Assembly: GCF_902459465.1 (NCBI RefSeq)
Contig: NC_047070.1
Span: 1,426,001 to 1,490,000, forward strand
DNA: 64,000 bases
Source of the DNA: Asterias rubens
Taxonomy: Eukaryota; Echinodermata; Asteroidea; Forcipulatida; Asteriidae
Reading direction: 5' to 3'
Made by a program: the position numbers and the translations under genes. Of the stretch, positions 58,328-64,000 are shown one piece after another; positions within the stretch are counted from its first letter, which is position 1, and each line of letters begins with the position of its first letter. The notes beneath the pieces are model-generated. The model saw nothing but the letters and a program-made list of their open reading frames with translations. It had not been told where the DNA came from and searched no databases.

Positions 58328-58698
58328 AGGCAGTGGACACTTATGGTAATTGTCAAAGACTAGCCTTCACGGTTGATGAACTTCAACATACACATAAAAT
58401 AACAAACATGTGAAAATTTGAGCTCCATTGGTCATCAAACTTGCGAGATAATAATGGAAGAAAAAAACCCTTGTCTCACGAAGTTGTGTGCGTTTAGATA
58501 TGGTTGATTTCGAGACCTCAAGTTCTAAACTTGAGGTCTCGTGGAAAATTACTTCTTTCTCGAAAACTATGTCACTTCAAAGGGAGCTGTTTCTCACAAT
58601 GTTTTATACCATCAACCTCTCTCCATTAATCATCACCAAGTAAGGTTTTATGCTAATAATTATTTTGAGTAATTACCAATAGTGTCCACTGCCTTTAA
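58324..58698 (-). mobile_element. TTAA-flanked MITE, family 1, cluster member 2 (inverted)
   Basis: Begins TTAAAGGCAGTGGACACTTA then ATTGTCAAAGACTAG, the opposite orientation to its left neighbour, so the two form an inverted repeat of about 750 bases centred on the shared TTAA. Ends AGTGTCCACTGCCTTTAA. Confidence 0.88.
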
Positions 58699-59014
58699 GG
58701 TACTGACATTTTTGGTAATAATTGTCAATGAGCAGTATTCTCACGTATCCCAACATTAGCATAAAATAACAAGCATGTGAAAAATTTGAGTTCAATAATT
58801 GGTCGTCGAGTTTGTGTGCTTTCAGATAGGATTAAAGACTTCTGGCTATAGAAGTCTTTTAATATTTTAGTGAGAAATTACCTCTTTCTCAAATCAGAGG
58901 GAGTCGTTTCCCACAATGGTTTATACTATAAACAGCTCCAAGTGCTCGTTACCAAGTCAGTTTTTAAGTTAACACTTGTTTTGAGTAACTACCAAACGTG
59001 TACCTTCCCTTTAA
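58695..59014. mobile_element. TTAA-flanked MITE, AGGGAAGGTACAC variant, cluster member 3
   Basis: TTAA shared at 58695 and TTAA at 59011. Right end ACGTGTACCTTCCCTTTAA; left end AGGTACTGACATTTTTGGTA eroded. Central hairpin AAAGACTTCTGG / AGAAGTCTTTTAATA. Same variant as 36960-37545. Confidence 0.78.
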
Positions 59015-59967
59015 GTAATGTGTTTGATGTAAGTTCAAGGGAACAGCTCATTTATAAGAGTGTTTTGAGTCAATAAAGTTTCAGTTGGAAAGTAAAAGTT
59101 GTTTATATCATGGAGGTAATAGACTTGAAACCTCACTAAAGTAGTAAACTGTACAGTTTTGGTTTGTTATGGTTTCCTGGTAAACGTGAAGAGGTAGGGC
59201 TACAATAACATAAACCCAAAATAGTTCCACTTTGAATAGGCAACTAACGACATAAGGCAAGCAAACCCAAAATGAACAAGTAAAGGGCGTGTTCACCAGA
59301 GCGTCACAGGACTAGCGCTTCATGTCAAACTTGTTTTTACACGGCTTTCACTTGCCATTGTATTTTGGTGTACCAGGAGGGCAAAACGAGCCCCAACCAT
59401 AGTGCGTCATCGTTATTTCCCACGGTCTGACTGTAGAGATTTGCACTCAAAGTTTGCTCAGTTATTGATCTTCTAGGAAGAGTACTTGCCCAGATTATGT
59501 TCGGACAAATCTGGAGACGGTATCATTCAAGTTGGATTGCATGAACAAGAAAGGTGGAGTTTTCGAGGTGTGTGAAGATCAGAGGAAGCCCAGTGAAGTT
59601 TCATTCCCTTTCCTTTGCAAAGCAAGTTTCGGTTTTATAAACTTCTCTTGTGCGTAGGTGTGTGGCGTTGTACCTGACCATGTTCTGTTGAGATACGAGC
59701 TTCGTTCTGTGATGAGAGCCACAGTTTTCCTCCATTCCTTGGTCTGAGATTTCATTTGATGCCTTGATTCGACGTCACTTCCAAACTTTACGACATTGCA
59801 CATGTTTATTGAGTTGCTGCTGGATGTGGACTTCAACGAACCAGAATAGCGTTTGTGGTTTATGGACAGTGTTGTAAAAAAACTTGGATTTGTTAATTTT
59901 AATCAGCCACAAAACAAGTTTGTAGTGAAAGAGTTTCTTGATCTCAGCTGATTCAAAAAGTGCCGTC

Positions 59968-60259
59968 ATGTTTGTCAAGAGAAGGACCACCTTCTTCTTT
60001 CTTGCCTCCCTGTGTGCTTTCGTTGCCCTGATTATCTCCGGGATTGCGGTCGGAACGAGCTACTGGATAGAGGCCGGGCTTGAGAGAGATCTATCGGATC
60101 TGGTCAACAGGACTCTCCCACTGAAGGATTTTTACGGGACGAACCCCATCGACGCTGACGACCCTGGTGCCTTCCGGGGGCGTTGTAATTTTGGCTTGTT
60201 ACAGGGATGCAAGAAGTTTAACTGGGGCCTGGGAGGACGAGACTGGACCTGTTTCAAAG
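59968..60259 (+). CDS. Clarin-like first coding exon, copy 2
   Basis: ATG at 59968 (GCCGTCATGT) to donor AAAG|GTTTGA; 97 residues plus one base. MFVKRRTTFFFLASLCAFVA with a first membrane span to about residue 30, then GTSYWIEAGLERDLSDLVNR (sequon NRT in the loop) and RCNFGLLQGCKKFNWGLGGR. The same architecture and phase as copy 1 but only moderate identity. The (Y/F)GLxxG...GLGxR signature is clarin-like. Later exons would be right of 60259; none was recognised up to 64000, so the gene is probably incomplete in the window, or copies 1 and 2 are alternative first exons. Confidence 0.7.
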
Positions 60260-63200
60260 GTTTGATAAAACTATGATATTGAAAACATAAAAAAAAAATT
60301 GAAAATGCTAGACCGAGTAACATAAAAAACTTGACATTTTGCATTTTCACTCAAATACGAAAATGCAAATGTCGTTGTTTTTGAAATGAGTAAAGAGTCC
60401 CAGTTACTGGGTTTGTTAGACCCATGCAGATAATCCTTTCTTCGAAATTTATCATTACGACAAATTTCGAAAAAATGTGAATAGCGCTCCAGATGGGTCT
60501 AGGTCTGAAGATGCTGTGACTGGTGTTTGCTGACTTGGCCTATATTTCTTAATATATCTTATCAAATACATATATTTACCGCTCAAAAGTAAGACTAGTT
60601 TGTCGAGAAATATTTATTTTGTGTTTTTCTCCAAGTAGTTTATCAACATCCAGAGAGGAAAACTTTCCGTTTCCTGCCACAACTTTTTCACAAATTTTTA
60701 CAATTAGGTAAATTAGATTTTATAGAAAATGAAAAGGCACCACCATTCAAAACCCGGGAATCAACCATAAAGCACAGTGATAACACCGTTCAAAACACAA
60801 AGGGCAATGGATTTGAATGGTGAATCATCTTGTTCGAAGAGGCACCAATGTAGAGTTGTTTCAATTTAAAAGTTCAAGTTATATCCTAACACTTTTTTAA
60901 AAAAGTTGGTAAAACTGACCAAATCTTTACCACAAGAAGGTTGAATTGTCAATAACCCTAACAAATAATTGTGTTTTTCTGGTTGTGTTGGCAAGTTATA
61001 TTGACAACATTTGGAAACTGTTTTGCACATTATAAAATTAACCATTTATACCAATCTTTTGGGCAAACAAGTTTAATTATTTGAGAAATATTGATTAGCA
61101 ATTGGATACTCGATTTCCTACAAGGTTTTTCAAAAGTTTTAACTTTTACTTTTTTGAAGAGTGCAAAATAACCTGAATTATATAACTAGTCAATACTATC
61201 AATATTTGTCAAGTTGACACTGAAATAAGTCCCAAAAGAATCAAACTTGAAAGAACAAACCAGCAATTATCCAGTGCATTAAGGTCAGGGGCAGACAATA
61301 TCCAATGAAATTTAGTTTTTCCATTGCGAGTGTATTTCATATTCACACACACAATGATGTGAAAAGCAGACATAGTTTGGCATATAGGGTGAGTTGCTGG
61401 GATATTGTCGCTTGAGGCTTTTAAAGTTTGTATTAAGCTTGTATGTAGTCATGCGAAACCATCTATTGTATGCTGTGGAAAGTGAGACGCAAACTTGAAG
61501 GCCACCCCAGCAGGAATCATGGCATGTAAAATGATTATGTAGCAGCCATTTTGTTTGATTCAAACTCTATCACTCATTGAGCAAAACTGTATGTATAAAA
61601 ACTATTATACATCAAATAATAAACCTTTCTATAAAGGTGTACCTTTTCAGAGAGCGATTTAGAAACAAGATGGCGACTGTGATGCTATTTGCTGTTGATA
61701 GCAGATGAAACTAACGAGTTCAAACTGTGGGAATTAGCTTTGCAATGGAATTCTTTCAGATTTAAAAACAAAATCAATTTTAACAACCGTAAGACTTTGG
61801 GCTTTTGGGCAGGGCTTTGTGTTAACTTTGCTTGTTTCTTGCTCTACTTTCGGAACTGAAAAAAAGTTCACATATTTACAAATAACTTACAGGGTTTACA
61901 GAAGGTAATGGTAAAAGACTTCTCTTGAAATATTATTCCATGAAATGCTTTGCTTTTTGAGAAAACTTTAAAACATTATCAATTCTCGACATCGAGAATT
62001 ACGGATTTATAGTAAACACATGTCAACTCCGATGACCGATTTTCACAGGTTTGTTTTTTAATACTGTTGTGAAACACGAAGTGTGGGCCTTTGGACAATA
62101 CTGTTTGCCGAAAGTGTCCACTGGCTTTAAACAACCTAGATATATGAACCGACTTAAATTTACTTGCATTTGTGAGCAGTATTGGTCATGTGATTTCAAA
62201 TTAACCAAACATCATCTATAGATACACTGTTTTCCTTTTAGAATGGAATACATTGGAACTTACAAATTAGGGCATTTCTGCTAGAAGTTGAATTCAACAG
62301 TGATCCTGAAATGATACCTAAAACAGTTGGTTTATACTCAGTAAAGACAGATGAAACAAGTAGACCACGGTATTGGATAGCGAAAACAGAGTAATAGCGG
62401 CCAGTATTGTATTCGGGGTTTATATTAAATAGTCACGTGGTCCCAATACACAATAGGTTTCCAGAGCTGTGTTTATTCAGGAGTGGGCAAGAATGTAGAG
62501 GTTTAATCATTCAGCGATTGTGGGTCTATTTTGTGGTGTTTATTCTACAAGCAAGAGTAAACGAAAACTAAAAACATGTAATAGACTCTAAGCCATTGGC
62601 ATTGGTCTAATATCAATAAACAATAGAAAGTCATATAAGATTTCTGGGTCGTATAAATAAGCACAAAAACCAACAGAACAGTCGGAGTACCTGCTAAGTG
62701 GTAATGAGATCTTGATGTTATGCTGTGAAGTCGTTTATATTAAACTGGTTTTGGAATGTGATACAGACATCGACCTCCTTGTGCCTTTTCGGGACAAGTT
62801 GATTCACCATTTAAAACCATTTACTTTTGTTGTTTTGAATGGTGTAATAGAATGTGCATAGTTATGGTTGACTCACCAAATGGTTTTGAATGGTCTATCA
62901 GGTAGGAGGGTCTTGATTAGAAGTGACATTCTTTCAGATTCCGGAGGGGTCATACAACAAGGTTTTAAAAATGGGATTTCAACCCGAATTCTGCATCATT
63001 TTGATCAATTTCTTGCTCATTTTGACACAGATTTCGGGTCATATTGACCGAGAAATTGGTCAGGCTCATAACAAGAGACTTGGACCCGGGTCAAGTGGGA
63101 CCCGGAAGTTGAACATAACTTTGAATATTTTTTACAAGATTTTTCAAGGCACACTGTTACAGTTTAGATGTCCTTTCACACGTCGTACATTTTGTAAAAT

Positions 63201-64000
63201 TTCAGCAACCATGCTTCCAGATTTTACTTTAATGTAACTAAACAACAAAATATTCTTTGTCCATTTTTGATGCAAAAAATAAAACAAATGAATAAATATT
63301 TCAAAATGTTGTTAAATTTTTAAGTTGGTGTTCATACAAAGTGGTGGATGTCTGGAACGATGTGTGATAATTTCTGATGGTTGAGAAATCTTCTGTTTTA
63401 CATTATTGTTTACGACATTTAGAATGTGACATGAGTGTGTTCCTGTCTCTATTGTCCCCTGGATGGAAGTTCTTAGTCCCCCACCGATCTTGCGAGCAAT
63501 CTGCCTACGTACTAGTAGGGCTTATGGTGGAAGGGGTATATTCTAATTGGACTTAAACCTTTTGAGTTGGACTACTAATCTTTAATACCTGGTCCTTCCT
63601 GGAAACAACAAACATTAGATTTCAATAAGATGGTTTTAGGGATTTGATGCATTACATGGTGAGGTATCAATAATGGTTTGGAGTAACACTGTGTTTCTAC
63701 ATGGCAAGACACACATGGACATGGTGTTACCGCAAACCTAAAACGTATCCCACTTTTTAAATAAACTTATTGGTGAGAAGGACTGCAGCTTTTAAAAAGG
63801 CCTATATCTAAATGGAAGGGACTCACAAGTGTATCAAAAGGATTGTTATTAAATACCGATCCATTTTTAGATTTAAAAAAAAATCATTTCGATTTACATT
63901 TTTAAATACCTCCCATTTTGAGTGTTATGAGAAAGGATACCATATAAAATTAGAGTTGTATGGTTAGTATAATTTGTATCCCAAAACTGTTGAATGCGAA
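60260..64000. other. Probable intron of the clarin-like gene
   Basis: 3.7 kb with no membrane-span exon seen. Contains a family 3 MITE copy (about 61822-62130) and a GGTGTTACCGCAAACC motif at 63721-63738. An ORF at 62923-63237 has no recognised family. Confidence 0.5.
61822..62130. mobile_element. TTAA-flanked MITE, family 3, shorter copy
   Basis: Right end GCCGAAAGTGTCCACTGGCTTTAA and inner ACAGGGTTTACAGAAGGTAA, TCAATTCTCGACATCGAGAA match 38627-39001; the left end ACTTTCGGAACTGAAA is preceded by unrelated bases, and part of the right half is deleted. Confidence 0.68.

Noticed and set aside
62923-63237. Plus-strand ORF of 104 codons, considered as clarin-like exon 2
   Set aside because: One hydrophobic stretch but no clarin second-loop or span 2/3 motifs, and no acceptor with the phase needed after 60259.

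Overview
This is eukaryotic nuclear DNA: short exons with consensus splice sites sit in long AT-rich introns among many decayed transposons. No prokaryotic, organellar or viral genes were seen. Gene content (a TIP60-complex BRD8, SRSF10-like SR proteins, a WBP1-type protein, clarin-like first exons) indicates a bilaterian animal. The repeat landscape looks like a marine deuterostome invertebrate; an echinoderm, perhaps a sea star, is my best guess, but the organism is inferred and not proven.

Layout. (1) 440-13624, minus strand: the 5' three exons of a WBP1/WBP1L-like membrane protein gene; its C-terminal exons lie beyond the left edge. (2) 13.6-19.0 kb: intergenic, rich in foldback and TTAA-flanked elements. 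(3) 18990-25520 and 28775-34956, plus strand: two tandem SRSF10-like genes, six coding exons each with identical intron phases. Both keep an AT-AC, U12-type (minor spliceosome) intron at the same codon. (4) 37831-51511, minus strand: a complete BRD8 gene, 17 coding exons joining into one 897-residue frame, convergent with the second SR gene. A possible non-coding first exon is near 55.24-55.32 kb. (5) 52857-53118 and 59968-60259, plus strand: two clarin-like first coding exons ending in the same phase; no downstream exons were recognised. (6) 60.3-64 kb: probable clarin-like intron with little recognisable content.

Most interesting region: the minor intron of the first SR gene (20849-23443). 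It holds a strong ordinary (U2-type) 3' splice site, then about 1 kb containing roughly two dozen TCAAG motifs and AAGACAAA-like sites, ending at a GAG|GTAATT donor. This looks like an autoregulatory exon competing with the minor intron, as reported for mammalian Srsf10. The second SR gene keeps the minor intron but shows no such exon.

Mobile DNA: several TTAA-flanked (piggyBac-type target) MITE families, including three elements sharing TTAA sites at 57.9-59.0 kb; 5'-truncated non-LTR retrotransposon ends; and a tRNA-Gly-derived SINE whose tail matches the 3' end of a LINE fragment in the same window. All exon joins were done by eye from splice consensus, frame and remembered homologue sequences; no database search was run.
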